From NCBI GenBank assembly GCA_959347315.1, contig OY365806.1, positions 37,971,439 through 38,035,438 of the forward strand: a DNA stretch of 64,000 bases, written 5' to 3'. The position numbers were made by a program, and so were the translations under genes. Below are positions 37,011-49,080 of this stretch, one piece after another (position 1 is the first letter of the stretch; every line of letters starts with the position of its first letter). A model generated the notes under the pieces. It did not search any database. It saw only the letters and a list, made by a program, of their open reading frames with translations, and was not told the DNA's origin. Origin of the DNA: Bimastos eiseni (Eukaryota; Annelida; Clitellata; Crassiclitellata; Lumbricidae).

Positions 37011-37499
37011 GGCTGGCTGTGGGTGTGATTATGACCATCATTGTGCTGTGCAGCTGCAGATCATAATTGTAAAATAGACTGATGCGACTTTGCGATCCAA
37101 ACAAGCGATTTTGTTAAGAATACTATAGGCGTCGTCTTTTTTCTTGTTGCGTTTTTGTGCCATCAAATATCTGCAAAAGTGTTGTTAAGCTACTTGAAGT
37201 TACAAATTTTGATGGAACTAGAACTTCTGTGCTATAGATGCCAATGATGCTCCTGCAGCTGGTGGTGGGGACTCTACTGGCAGTCTTAAAAACGACATGT
37301 AGAGATTGACCAACAATGCATGAATATTTGACTATACCCCTTCTCTGGCTCTAGCTATGGAGAATTGAAATTATAGCGCTTCCATTTCAAATTTTTTGGT
37401 TGCAAACAAATTTTGGTTTGTACTTTTGATTGCTTAAGGTGGTTAAAATGAATTGTTTTTACAGAACCTTCTGAAAATTGATTGTTCAACAATTTGCAG

Positions 37500-40400
37500 A
37501 TGGCATCTGTTGGTGACATTGTCTTGCCTGGTGATCTGGTGACTTGTTTTGGTGACGTCAATGCTGAAAAAAAAGTTCTGTTAGGTCCCGGACTACGGCA
37601 AGAATCAAACATAGTCATCACAGTTAAACCTGGTATTCTTAGACGAGGAAGAACCAGCACGTACTGGGTTGACAGTAACGAAAAGAGGGTTAGCAACTAT
37701 CTGGATTAGCACTTGTATGGAGTTATGAAATATTTGATTTTATTACAGTCCTGATTTTAATTTTGAACATTTGTAGTTCATAATTTATATTTAAATATAT
37801 AAATTTATTTGAATTTATTTTCAGCAGTGTCTGGGTCATTTTTGAGCACATGATTCACATTGAGATAAAAAACTTTATTCTTTTATTCAAAATATGTTGC
37901 ATTATACAATAACTTATGAACTATGTTAAACCTTGTTGCATAAAGGTTTTTGTTTCCATTATCACTGTATGAATTTAATTGTGTATAAAATATGGATTGC
38001 ATTTCTGAAATGTAGTATGGTTGATTTACTAATACTAAAAATAAGAGCTGTACCGATATCACTTTTTACCGATTATGCCAACACCGATTATTGTCGATTA
38101 TTTCTAGAGCTGTACCGATATCGCTTTTTGCCAATTATGTTGATACCGATTATTGGCGATTATTTGTTTGACGATACCCGATTATATTATCGATTATTTT
38201 ACCGATTATTTCTTTGTTTCCCAAGATGACCGGTTCTAAAAGATAAACCTACGGCTACTGCCTACTGTTGTGATACAAGCAAAACATTTGCTCCGTAGGA
38301 GACATATGCATGTAGTTGTGGACTAATCCTAGGCAGCCAATACAGATTAGGCACACCGCTCGCTGTCAACCTTGCATGACGGAGGAGAGGAAAGATATAT
38401 CTATGTAACTAGACGCCTTGTTCTAACATGCCAATAATGCCATTCCCTCCCCAGACAGGCCACTTTTACGACTTGCCAATTTGTCCTAAAATGACATGAT
38501 TGTGCCCAGGGTAATAAGCGGGCACTATGACTCACTCTGCACAAAAGCTGTAGACACTTTCCCACGGTACTAGCAGTCTAGCACAATGGTTACTGGGTGT
38601 TCTGAAGTAGAAGCCCGAGTTCCCACGCTATAGGAAGCGAACAGAATGCTGTCCTTCACAGACCGAAGGATGTGGCTGTCATAATTTTGCTCTTAAAGAC
38701 TGAAAATGAAACTATCAAATAAAAAATTTTGATATCGGTGCCGATTATCTTACCAATATCCGATACCACCGATATTTCTATAATCGGCACAGATTATGAG
38801 TGCTGCTGATATATCGGTACAGGTCTACTAATAAAGGTCCGAGGTGCTGCGCACCGACTGTTTCACAGCTTATTTAGTCTCCATTATCACATGACATGAA
38901 GCTTGCAATACAAAAAAGATTGCATTAAAATTAAATAATTGCACATTACATATTTTTTATTACCGAATTTTGATGCTGCCCTTCTTCCAACATTGTTTGC
39001 TGAAAAGTGCAAACACACGCGTCGACGGCGCAATTGCAGTTGTACTGCAAAGCAATTGTGTGCGAAGGACTTGCTCAAGGTCTCTACACAGTGACGATGG
39101 TCGAACCCGCTCATGTAGATAAATTATGATTCTGGGTTGGTGGTTACATCACACTACTGATTTTTTTTATATGTTTATTTGTAGTACATTCCTGTAAAGG
39201 GTGATAATGTAATTGGAATTGTGACATCAAAGACTGGTGAGGGATTCAAACTCGATATTGGAGCAAGTGAACAGGCATCATTATCTTATTTAGCATTCGA
39301 AGGAGCGAGTAAGCAGAACAGACCTGACGTTGCAGTACGTTTTAACTTTTTTTTATTAGAAATTAAATGAACTGAGGATGTAAGATTAACCAGATTTCGG
39401 TTATCGGTTTTAAAAACGATAATGGTTTCTGTCATTTGCAAAATGATAATCACATTTTTATTTGCCTTATTATTTATCTCACCTGTCTCAGACTAGTTCC
39501 CATTGGAAGGGGTTCAAGTCGGTCAACTTCAAAGGCTAAGCGAAATATTTCTCGGCCGCGTCCTCCAACAGGGCACGGTAATTAATAGCTGCCGTTTGTA
39601 ATGAACAGCCCTCTTCTTCAGACAAGCCCTAGCATGGGGAAGGGTAACCAGAGCGGACGAAAATATTATTATTTGTGAATGCTTGGCTTGCTGAGCCAGG
39701 CCCTTCCAGCTTCATTGACCCTGTGAAGGGCCCGGAGACCGCCTGGAAGTTTTGTTATTGTGCAGTCTTCCACTATGTGGAACACCGTCTGCACCTTGCC
39801 ACACTTGAACAAGGCCAACATGGCCTGGGACCATCTGAGCAGATCAGCTCCACAGTGGCCGTGGTTTGTATGGAAACGGTTTAGGAGTGATCAGAGCAGG
39901 CGAGGTAGGTCCATGCCGGGTGGTTCGCTGGTCAGGTCATCAATCAGAAATTTGTGTGCGACGTTCATCTCCGCCCACTCTACCCTCCAAAGGGCTTCAG
40001 TTGTTGCTGCCTAGAGGAGAGTGATCAAGGGAAGTAGGAGATATCTTTGTTCAGGGTGGATTCAAACTCCTCAAAGGATCTTGCCTGGGCGCCAAGACAA
40101 ACGTGGTCTGCGTAAGCGAATTTCCTGGACATTGTTGCTGGGAGGTGGTTTATGTAGATGTCTAACAGCATAGGAGCCAGCACTGAGCCCTGTGGGAGGC
40201 CATTTGGTTGTTTCTTCCAGATGCTGGTTTCCTGAAGAATCTGTCCTTCAGCAAAAACTCTGTTGTGAGGGCTACCCACAGTGGAAGGACGCCAGCTAGC
40301 TTGACGAAGAGGCCCTTGTGCCGGACCTTGTCGAAGATAGCAGCACTCAGTCAGAAGAGTTGACTTCTGAGCACCCAAATTTGATCGGTACAGAGGAGAA

Positions 40401-42597
40401 CTCACAGGCAACTGCTGGTGGGTGGTTTCAATGGAGAACGAATGCAGCTGTAACCCATTAGCGGCCAGTGCAGAAGCATAGTGGTGAGGAGATTTTGAGA
40501 GCTGAGCGCTGTAGGCTACTGTTTGTTCCTGATTACGTCACAATGTGACTTGACACTTTGGTATTGAGTGTTGACGCTGCATTGCGATACGCAATACAAT
40601 TTTGTTACAATTTACAATGTTATTCTAAGAACACCAATAAAAACCGATAATCGCTTTAAAGTCGGTTTTTAAAATCTGATAATCTGGTTGCCCCAAAAAC
40701 CGATATTAACAACCCTAAAATTAACCATACTTGAGGAAAAGTCGATTTTGCGATTTAGAAAATAAGTTCTGTAAATTTTTTGAATAAAATTCAAGTGTGT
40801 TTGGTTTGCTCGTCAAATTTGAAGACAAGTTTAATATGGTTTTTCTTTCAATGTAGTTTGGAGATAAGTTAAATATTTATTATTTTGTTAATTGTGAACG
40901 TAGTTCAAAATTATTTGACTTGTGATGTGGAACATTGAGCTGAATGCTAGACATCTTGCTGAAATTTGGTTTTAGATTGATGACATAGTCCATGCAAGAC
41001 TTCTCTTAGCAAACAAAGACATGGAACCTGAGTTAGTCTGTATTGACAGCAATGGAAAGAGCCGTGGCCTTGGGGTATTACGTGGTGGTGGCTTTCTGCT
41101 GCGTACTTCTGTGAGCCATGCACGAAGGTAATTCTAAGTATGTTATCATCGTTTGAATAGATGATGTAGTCTCGTGAATAGTGTAGGACTGTTATCAGTA
41201 TCGTATAATTATCATGTATGAGGACTTTGTCAAGAGCACACCAATGCCTAAAAACTGTATATGTCAACAATCAAGTTACATTTCAGTCTACTGAGAAAAA
41301 GTGACTTAAATAAAGTTACTATTAGTATACCTTCAGCTTTAATAAATTTATTTATTTTGATATATTGATTTATCTAATTATGTAAGTTTAGTCGGAGGCT
41401 AAGGGTGCTCAAGTTTGAGTCTCTGGAGATTAAGTCCAATGGTAATACAGATGACCACTCTTTATGCAGAAAGAATTGTTTTGTAATTGATCGAAGTTAC
41501 ACTTTATCAACTCCTTAACCCGATAAAGTTTTTTTTCGATAATCTGACATGACAATGATTACACATACAAGTTAAACTGAGCCAACGAGTAAAATTCTTG
41601 TCATTGTCCATGCGCTCCAAGTCCAAGCTATGACAGTTCAATCTGACTCCACAGAAAATCGGTCTCAAGTCCTTGGCCGAACTATTCAAAGAAATTTTCT
41701 AATTATGTTGTCCACATTATCCTATTTATTATTCCACATTATCCTATTTATACTATAATTAGGATAATGTGGACATCGTTATTAGAAATTTATTTTCATT
41801 CTTATGCTCAAGTCATCTGAGGGTTTGACAAAGTCTGTTGATGAAAAATAGGATTCAGAAGGGATGCCAGTTGTTCGCTATTTGTTTGAATGGCTGCAAA
41901 CGGCATTCAAGACTAATGGAATGTAATTTATTCTTTTTGAAGTGCAACTGAAATCTTGATTGTTTATTTTTAGTATTATTTATTCTGTACAGACATAATG
42001 TTATGGAATATTATAGTCTGAAATAAACACCAGATCACTACTGTAATCCTGCTTTATCAATTTTAAGTAGTAATAGAACCTGTTAGTGTTAGTATTTTAT
42101 TTCTTTGTAGTAGTTAGGAAATTTTAGCAAGCAAATATGATGTTTAACTAAATTAAATAATAGCCTTTGGTAAAATAAATGTCTTAGTAATGGGTTTAGG
42201 TATTTAACTTTTGTAAACAGGGATAGAGAAGCTTAGTTGTACATTTGCATGGGGAGTCAAAAATGTATGAGTAAGTTGCAGCAGTGGGATGGGGTATAAA
42301 ATTTATTTACATCAATACTGTGTGGATGGGTCATTATCGAATTGATATTGTTGTGTCTGCACTTCAGTCAAATATAATATCTTCAAGTTTAGGGCCATCT
42401 ATCTATCATCAATCTAGAGTCTAAATTTCTTTTGTTTGTATAGGATGCTTCTGTCAGATTCACTGGTTTCAAAAAAAGTTGGAAAATCGTTGCCATATGA
42501 GTTTGCCGTTGGATTAAATGGCAGGATATGGATCAACGGACGATCGACCCAGGAAACGATTGAAATAGTCCGAAGAATCAGTGATGCTGAACTGTGA
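37500..42597 (+). CDS. EXOSC3: RNA exosome cap subunit RRP40 (EXOSC3), four exons
   Basis: This is a non-catalytic cap protein (NTD, S1 and KH domains) of the nuclear and cytoplasmic RNA exosome, which feeds RNA to the degradative core. Exons 37500-37688, 39185-39334, 40976-41127 and 42444-42597 join in phase (0, 0, 2) and give 214 aa. The N-terminal part has VLPGD (residues 8-12, matching the conserved glycine of human Gly31) and LLGPGLR, then [10 protein letters not shown]1-like [10 protein letters not shown] and [15 protein letters not shown] come from exon 2. [14 protein letters not shown] is in exon 3 and LNGRIWI, a KH-region hallmark, is in exon 4. It is shorter than the human protein (275 aa) mainly because the variable N-terminus is reduced. 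The ATG is preceded by an in-frame TGA at 37479-37481. Introns contain an inverted-repeat element, a SINE, a LINE and a 16-bp inverted repeat. Confidence 0.94.
38040..38828. mobile_element. inverted-repeat DNA transposon relic (ACCGATAT family)
   Basis: The left end has 'agagctgtaccgatatc' twice (38045 and 38105) followed by many 'accgattat' words. The right end carries 'gatatatcggtacaggtcta' preceded by 'aatcggcac' and 'gccgattat'. The ends are inverse copies, rich in CGATAT subterminal motifs of the kind seen in hAT-type elements. The unique centre (about 38230-38700) has no transposase. It lies in EXOSC3 intron 1. A convincing target duplication was not found. Confidence 0.7.
38952..39120 (-). 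mobile_element. tRNA-derived SINE, copy B
   Basis: Minus-strand 'gggttcgaccatcg' (B box), 'ccttgagcaagtccttcgcacacaatt' and 'gcaattgcgccgtcgacgcg' match copy A at 11884-12072 in order. The A-box end is missing or diverged. It lies in EXOSC3 intron 1, 65 bases before exon 2. Confidence 0.78.
39500..40450 (-). mobile_element. LINE with reverse-transcriptase fragment
   Basis: On the minus strand 40411-40025 encodes [20 protein letters not shown] and [13 protein letters not shown]. These are RT blocks (PQGSVLxPxLF..Y and YADD, with the second Asp changed to His). Further on, about 39890-39680 encodes [15 protein letters not shown] and [20 protein letters not shown], the Cys/His tail typical of RTE-like or sea-urchin LINEs. 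The altered catalytic box shows it is inactive. It lies in EXOSC3 intron 2. Confidence 0.85.
41709..41775. repeat. perfect 16-bp inverted repeat with internal direct repeat
   Basis: Arms 41709-41724 (tgtccacattatccta) and 41760-41775 are exact reverse complements. A direct repeat 'ccacattatcctattta' lies within the left half. It is in EXOSC3 intron 3. Likely a small foldback element. Confidence 0.85.
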
Positions 42598-42854
42598 CAG
42601 TAACAATAGTGATTAAAGACCATTATAAAATATGCAAACTCAGGTTAGGTAAAATATAATGGACCTTGTACAAGAAAGATTCCTTTAATTGAAATTGTTT
42701 GAATTTCTTGTTGCAGCACAGTTTCTGATCAATTTGCATTCAGAGTTTGTGTCTTGGTGTTTGTTGTTTGAAGTGTTGACAGTTCAATGTCCAATCAGGC
42801 AAATGATAACTTGAGTTCTGTGGGGAATTGTTGAATGATTGGTACGCTTTGTCC

Positions 42855-42860
42855 AATAAA
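42855..42860 (+). terminator. EXOSC3: polyadenylation signal AATAAA of EXOSC3
   Basis: A canonical hexamer 258 bases after the stop codon. A second AATAAA lies about 120 bases further on. Confidence 0.55.
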
Positions 42861-42999
42861 TATTTTCATCCAAACCAAACCGACTGGAAAGGAACGCAAT
42901 CTGTATGGGAAGCGTCTGAAATAGACTTATTAAGGGGGAAGACATACATATTAGGGTGACAACAAAACCAATGAAAAAAATAAAGTTCATAATTTTCTT

Positions 43000-43590
43000 G
43001 GTGGTACCCTCTGAAGTTGTTACAACTGTGCAGTAGAATCACAGTGTAACATTTCGACCCTTAATGTTGATAATTACTGGTAACTCAACACAAGTAAAGT
43101 TTCTGTCATATTGCAATCTTTCATACCTGTCTGTTTCCATGCATTTCGTTTTAACATTATACTTTCCTTACTTGCTGATTTATCAATTTTCGTCTGCCCA
43201 AATTTGTTGGTAAGACAATCAGAGACAGTTCACCGTATGTTGTACATGAAGTTCTTCACATTTATTTTGGTCAATGGCAGTATCCAGACATTTTAGAGGA
43301 ATTTCATTGAGAAGTTGAAAGACATGTTTAGCTGATGGCAGAATCTAAAGAAGAACATTAATCGCAGGACTGAGAGCCATAATAGCTAATAAAACTGATA
43401 TGGTTGAAGATTTGTATAAACTGGTTTTCATTAGAAGACCAATGCGGGTCACATCAGCTAGGAGAGAGGACAACTAGGTGAAGAGACTGACACAAAGTAA
43501 CTAAGGAGAAAACTGAATGGACTATATGGCTGCTGAGGTTGAGTCCAGTCTCTGTTCATCAAGAATTACCGGGTACTAAATGGGGAATCT
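43000..43590. other. spacer downstream of EXOSC3
   Basis: No gene is recognised. The right part may be decayed 5' sequence of the transposon-like frame that follows. Confidence 0.4.
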
Positions 43591-43880
43591 GTGCTTATTG
43601 ATACAACAGAGTTAGGTGCTGCACTTGATCAAGCCAATGCCAGCAACCATACTGCAACCTTTATTCTGGCTGAGCCTTCAAAGAACTTTGGGCATAAATT
43701 CTCTAACTTAACTTTCAGCAAGTCAGGAAAGCAAGACTATTCAGCAAGTCAGGAAACAAAACTATTGCTTTGTGCACCGACTGTCGAAGCTTCAAAAACC
43801 ACTTTTGATCTGAACGTACCTCTAATTGTGCACTTGGACGGCAAGATGTTGCCAGATATTACGGGTAGTGCATGGGTTGA
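43591..43880 (+). mobile_element. fragment of a transposon-like ORF (HLDGKMLPDITG motif)
   Basis: An open frame with VPLIVHLDGKMLPDITG. Similar 'VHxDGKLLPxLTG..VDRLP' strings occur, from memory, in multi-copy transposon-like genes of invertebrates. The frame meets a different repeat at about 43880 and loses its continuation, so it is interrupted. Family assignment is inference. Confidence 0.4.
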
Positions 43881-45215
43881 CCGTCCGGGCAGTATGCTGC
43901 AGGATAGTTTGCCGCGGACAGTATGCCACGGATAATTTGCCGCAGAAGTCGGGACATTTCGGCGAAATGATTTCGCCGTGAATATATTAAGATATATAAT
44001 GAAAAGAACAGTAATTGTAAACACAATTGTCACTTATAAAGCAAAGGAAATTTTAAACACGATTGTCAAGTCAATGATTAAGTTCCTGGCGTGGTCTTAT
44101 AAGTTTATGCTGTGTCTACAACCACAATCAGAAAAAACGCTCTGCAAAGGGTGATTCAGGTCGCGGTATTTCTTTTTCTTCACAGGAGGATCTTCACCGG
44201 CAATAAGACGCTCGACGCTCATATTTTTCTGTTTCTGTATTTTCACGATCAAACGTGGTAGAGTGGGATGGAAAATTAACGTGTCCTCAAAGTAATTGAG
44301 GAGAAAATCTGGAAATGTCTCAAGTCTTGTCAATTCGTCTTATGCTGAAATCCAGTGATGGGCACTTTTAACTACTGTAGTTATTAACTAGTAGTTATAA
44401 CTACAAAAGAAGTAGTTGCCTAGTAGTTAACAAAATAGTTATAACTACTTTTATCAAGTAGTTTTAAGTTAACTACAGTATTTCACATTAGCTACATTTT
44501 TTCCCATTTACTAATTCCGTCATACAGGAATTTCAGTTATTTCGCAAATAGCAACAAACATGGACGTTACCCATAATAATCTCATGAGTAAATTCGCTAT
44601 GTAATTGTTTCATTAAAATTGACGCATACTATTGTGAGGAAGTGGGTTCCTCTCAGAACAATAGAGAAAGCCTAAGGCATTTCGCCTGTTTAATGGCGTA
44701 CCTGGAGATTGTTGCCCGATAAGAACTGTTTCCTGACTTGCTGAAAGTGAAAATGATCCAGGGTTAAGGAATGAGGAAAACAGCCAGTACGCGGCTGGAT
44801 GACCACAAGTAGGCGGCCGGGTTACAAGTGTGTCTGAAAGAGGTGATTGTCGTGTCAAGAATGACAGGGGTCATAGACAGAGACAGACAGAGACATAGAC
44901 AGACAGAAAGACAGACAGACAGAGACACAACGTTAAGAGGGGCATTCCGTTATTGGCTGGATAGGCCTACTTCTTGGTGACTATCAATGCACCATGACAT
45001 AACATATTAGCAAAGTAGTTTTAAAAGTAGTTAACTACTTATGTAGTAGTTACAGGAGTAGTTATAACTACCCTACCAATGATACCACTTGGGAATGAAC
45101 ATTTCCCCCTCCCCCATGAACATTTGTCCCACCCGGAAAATTGCCCCCCCCCCGGACAGTTGCCTACGTCTGATTTTGGGTAGGACATTTGCTTCCCGGA
45201 CAATTGCCCCCTAGT
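43880..45215. mobile_element. composite element: MULE-like remnant with nested hAT-like repeat
   Basis: Both ends carry tandem words of one type ('gcggacagtatgccacggataatttgcc' at left; 'cccggacagttgcc' and 'cccggacaattgcccc' at right). Minus-strand 44333-44097 encodes ERLIAGEDPPVKKKKYRDLN, resembling the C-terminus of FLYWCH-type MULE transposases (..LxAGExPPxxKKKY..). Inside it, 44353-45082 is a second element rich in 'gtagttaactac'. No transposase core is left. Confidence 0.5.
44353..45082. mobile_element. non-autonomous hAT-like element with AGTTAACTAC subterminal repeats
   Basis: It starts 'cagtgatgggcacttttaactac' with a run of agtagttaactac motifs, and ends with the inverse (agttaactacttatgtagtagttac...ataactaccct). 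The CAGTG-A/T-TGGGCA start is hAT-like. Exact target duplications were not found. A (CAGA)n tract at 44876-44927 lies inside. Confidence 0.6.
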
Positions 45216-45484
45216 GTGAAGTATGAGCGGATGATTACAAGTTACATATTTAACTGCCCTTATGCAAAATATGCGTAAACAAGGAACTAATTATCTTGTC
45301 GTACAGCTGACAAAATGAGTCCAGTTCTGAATCGTTATTTATCTTGCTGGATGCATAAATACTGCATACAGTCCGTGACACGCCTTAATAAGCGGTGAAG
45401 GTCAGCTAGAAAGCAACTACGGTTGATTAGCAAATCGTCAGTGACACGCGATGATCATCTCCCGAGTGTAAGTAATTTATGGTG

Positions 45485-45760
45485 CGACATTCCCAGGCCG
45501 AAGCCAAGGCCTGAACCCGCAAAAGTTCAGAGTGGCCGGTAATACTGTTTTCTGCACAATTATCAAGATTAGCACCAGCAATAAAATTAATGTTAGCGTC
45601 TAAACAGATTGAATTGCTTATAAAAAAAGAGTATTGGTCTTTGTCTTGGTCTTGTAACATCGGTGTTGGTATTATTGGTCTCGGACCACTCGGTCTTGGT
45701 CTTGGATCTCTCGGTCTTGGTCTTGAGTTTTTGGTCTCGTGCCCAACACTGACGGTAGTT
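45485..45760 (+). repeat. dispersed element with GGTCTTGGTCTCG array, copy 4
   Basis: Nearly the same order as copy 2: ggccgaagccaagg, 'gttttctgcacaattatcaagattag', 'cagcaataaaattaatgtt', then the array ending 'gtgcccaacactg'. This is the best evidence that the unique part and array belong to one mobile unit. Confidence 0.7.
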
Positions 45761-46059
45761 ACAACCTGCATCAGTGATTGATTAGGCCTAAGCCTACAAG
45801 TTACTACGGCGTTCGCTTATCAGTAACTTCTACTTCGGAGTAGGTCAATGAACTGCAACTATCAGCCACCAATAAGTGTTTAATTACCAGTCGCTTATAG
45901 CCTAGTGGAGATCAAATTACTGTTAGTTAGTAGCACTCGACTGGGTCGACTCTTCGCGTTCCTAAGACAGTTGTTGTAGGCCTAAGATTAATTAATCTTA
46001 TAGTTAAAAGTGTCGTGTCTCAGTCCTAAACGACAACCACTCTTCTAGCTCACTTCTCA

Positions 46060-46260
46060 ATCCCCACCAATGTGGCTCAACAAATCACGACTGCATAAAA
46101 ACTCTGCTTGCTTCTTTGTAGGCTACAATAAATTGGTGTCTGCTGTCAGCCTTCAGCGAGTCTCCTGCCGCTGTCTCCTCGACATCTCTGCCACACTCGA
46201 CACTATCGATCACAGTTTGAATTTCTTCCTGGTTGACATCTCTGCTACTGACTTATAATT
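46060..46260 (+). mobile_element. short LINE reverse-transcriptase fragment
   Basis: The plus strand encodes LLDISATLDTIDHSLN, the RT block A motif (..LLDLSAAFDTxDH). It is surrounded by frame breaks, a small dead copy. Confidence 0.6.
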
Positions 46261-46755
46261 GAACTAAATTCAGAGGATCGTTGGACTTGACAAATAGCCG
46301 ATGACAATGGACATCGTTTATTAGCGCACATCAATGCTACATGACTGGGTTCTGGAATCTATGACGATGAATGATGATGATGCATTGATGATGACGATAA
46401 ATGATGACGATGGTAGTTCTACTGTTGCTGATGATGACGAGTGCGTAGTTTTGGATTCGGGTGCTACAATAGTGTTTGCTGCAATAGCGACACCTTGTGG
46501 AACTGTAGGACGTCAAAACACTCGACTGACAAGAGTCGGAGACTTAGAGTCTTGTGTAGGCCTATAAGCAGAAAGGGGAGATATCCAGGGAGAAAAATCA
46601 TCAGTCATCGACCATCCTGTGGAATTTCTGACTATACAAACATGGCTATTTGCTTGATGGAGAAACGCAAAGAGAAAGGAGATGTGTCATCAAGGAATGT
46701 AGCAACATGAGACGGTTGGAAGTTTAAGATGCAAGAGTCTACCAAGGATGAATAT

Positions 46756-46807
46756 CCACACACACGCACACGCACACGCACACGCACACACAACACAAAA
46801 CACACAC
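46756..46807. repeat. (CA)n / CACGCA microsatellite
   Basis: A cacacg and cacaca run. Confidence 0.95.
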
Positions 46808-47149
46808 TGGTATTTCTTTCGTGAAGAGTAGGGTGACACAAAAGTTCGTAAGTTCGTTCACTGTTTTAAAAATGCGTTTTCTCAGTAAGGGCTTAAGATT
46901 TCCATATGATATTTTGTCAGTGCATACACATGGCAAATGAAAGATATTGGTACAAATGTGGCTTTGATACGGTCAGTGAGTGGCTGCCATTAGACTTCAT
47001 AGACTTCATATTGTAAAAGTGGAAGAGGATCAGCGATACAATTTGTTCATCGTAATATAACTGTAAGCAAAATATTGGGCCTAGTAGACCATAACACAAT
47101 GTTTTTACCTATAGGTCTTACATATGTAAGCTATTGTCATACAGTATTT

Positions 47150-47880
47150 TGACTATTTTCGTTAAATCTGCTTAATGATAGCACTGACTCTATACGGCAT
47201 AGACTGAATCAGCGAGTGAAGTGTCCCATCTTCCATCAATCTCCACGCACGTTGGAAACCACGTTTGAACTGATCGATGTACTTCGACTCGGGATATTTA
47301 TAAACTATGAGAGACTAAATACTCCACAGAATCTCAATAGGAGAGATATCCCTATAGTTCTAAAGGCTAATCTGTGACGGGAGTTTGTAGTCTAGTCATT
47401 TCTTCGTCACAGCTAATGCATGACAGCTTGCATTACCTGCTGAACTACTCAAAACAAATTACTTTCGTTGCGTAACACTGCAGTTGTCTCTCGAGCATTG
47501 CTGAGAATATTTGTAATGTACTACTGTGAGTTCAGTCTGGTACCAACCGTACCATTTAGCACAAAGTGAAAGCTTGTGAGACCTCTGGCCGTTATCCCAC
47601 CCCCACACCTTCACTGACGGACTAAACTTCAATTGTGGAGCAGAAAGAACGGTCTCCTCCTGCAGTGTGCACCGTAAACGGTATCATTTTATGGATTCGG
47701 TACATAAAACACCTTGAACGGCGACTCATCGGTGAACAAAGCATTTGACCAGTTTTCCACAGTCCAGCCTGGATGCTCCTATTTTGATTCAAATAAGCAG
47801 CATGAATAATGGAGACGCCATATCCAGGCACGAGCAAGAAATGCACCTCGCGCGCCGCAACGTACATTGTCACGTCATTT
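47150..47880 (-). mobile_element. degenerate Tc1/mariner-type transposase
   Basis: Minus-strand fragments in several frames read, in order, WSNALFTDESPFKVF (first DDE region), SPIEILWSI (the D[LPN]xPIExLW signature) and LHSLIQSMPYRVSAII (C-terminal '..SMPRRVxAVI'). Many stops and frameshifts mean it is dead. Terminal repeats were not located. Confidence 0.65.
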
Positions 47881-48001
47881 AAAGCATGTTCAACTTCAAC
47901 ATTTTCAGAGTCATTTTAACATTTGAGTGCTGTACACGCCTTAAACATATTTAAGAGGTGGAATCATTTTGACCGAAATATTTAAGTTTGAAAACGGTGA
48001 A

Positions 48002-48083
48002 AGGACTTTATGTCACCATATATATATATGTATATATATATATGTATATATATACATATATATATATGGTAACATAAAGTCCT
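48002..48083. repeat. 82-bp near-perfect palindrome
   Basis: 'aggactttatgtcaccatatata...' is mirrored by '...tatatatggtaacataaagtcct' with one mismatch in the outer arms. The centre is alternating TA. It could extrude as a cruciform or be transcribed as a long hairpin. A further (TA)n tract follows to 48130. Confidence 0.92.
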
Positions 48084-48130
48084 ATATACATATATATATA
48101 TGTATATATATGTATATATATATATATATA

Positions 48131-49080
48131 GTCAAGATAAGTGGCGGTGGAGGCAAATCCCTCAGTCCCAAGTGTCAGGAAAGCAAGATATCCCCCCCTA
48201 AGACCAAAAAATATCCCTTCCCGGAAATTGGAGGCATTTGCCTCCGGACCCCTATTTAAACGCCCCAGGCGAATCTATAACAGATATAATATTCGCTATT
48301 TGCTATTTGGACAAGCATAAATGTGTGAAACAAGGTGCGTGGTTGAGTTTTGAAACAAAACATGTATATAGGTGATGGATCACATGGTTGAGTTGATGGA
48401 TCTCAAATTCGAGGTTCCGGATCTCAGATCCGATGGGATCCGACTGAATTTAATCACTATATATATATAAAAATTACTTCAAAAAATATTAATATACTAT
48501 ATCTAATTTAATCTTTGTAATGAAAGTGTTAGAAGAATTGCAGGCTTATGTAAATGTACACAGCTATAAGCTATAAGCTATAAGCCATAAGCAACATTCA
48601 GTATAAAAACTTTTATCAATTATTTCTCTAGAGCCATAAATCCTTCCATTCAATCAATCAGCCACGTGTTCGGTTACAACGAAAAATGTAGGCCTACACA
48701 CTATCTCCTGTTAACGACGACAACGATCTTTGATGCCATATTCGTCTTTAAATCGATGGATCAAGAGATCCACTCCATTCACCCAAATAGTCTCTTTCTA
48801 TGGACTGATCCGGCCACACATGTACACAATTCTACCCATGATTGAAAATCCATTCACCCGTAGGCCTATATATCTACAACAGCACTGCTTTCTTCATTAA
48901 CTTCTCAACTGCTTGCAGTCCAGCAGTGCCAGTCCCATGCCTGAATAAGGGAGGAGGGCGACGTTAACGATCTTGTTACCACTCAGTGTCGTCAAACTGT
49001 AACTAACTAACAAGCTTTCCTCATTCGCACAATAACAATTCCCTGCAGCACACCCTCACCTACTCCTCCCACACAAGCGT
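48131..49080. other. intergenic spacer
   Basis: Contains 'gctataagctataagctataagcc' short tandem units near 48563-48590 and a 'ccggatctcagatccgatgggatccgac' block near 48415-48446. No gene is supported. Confidence 0.4.
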
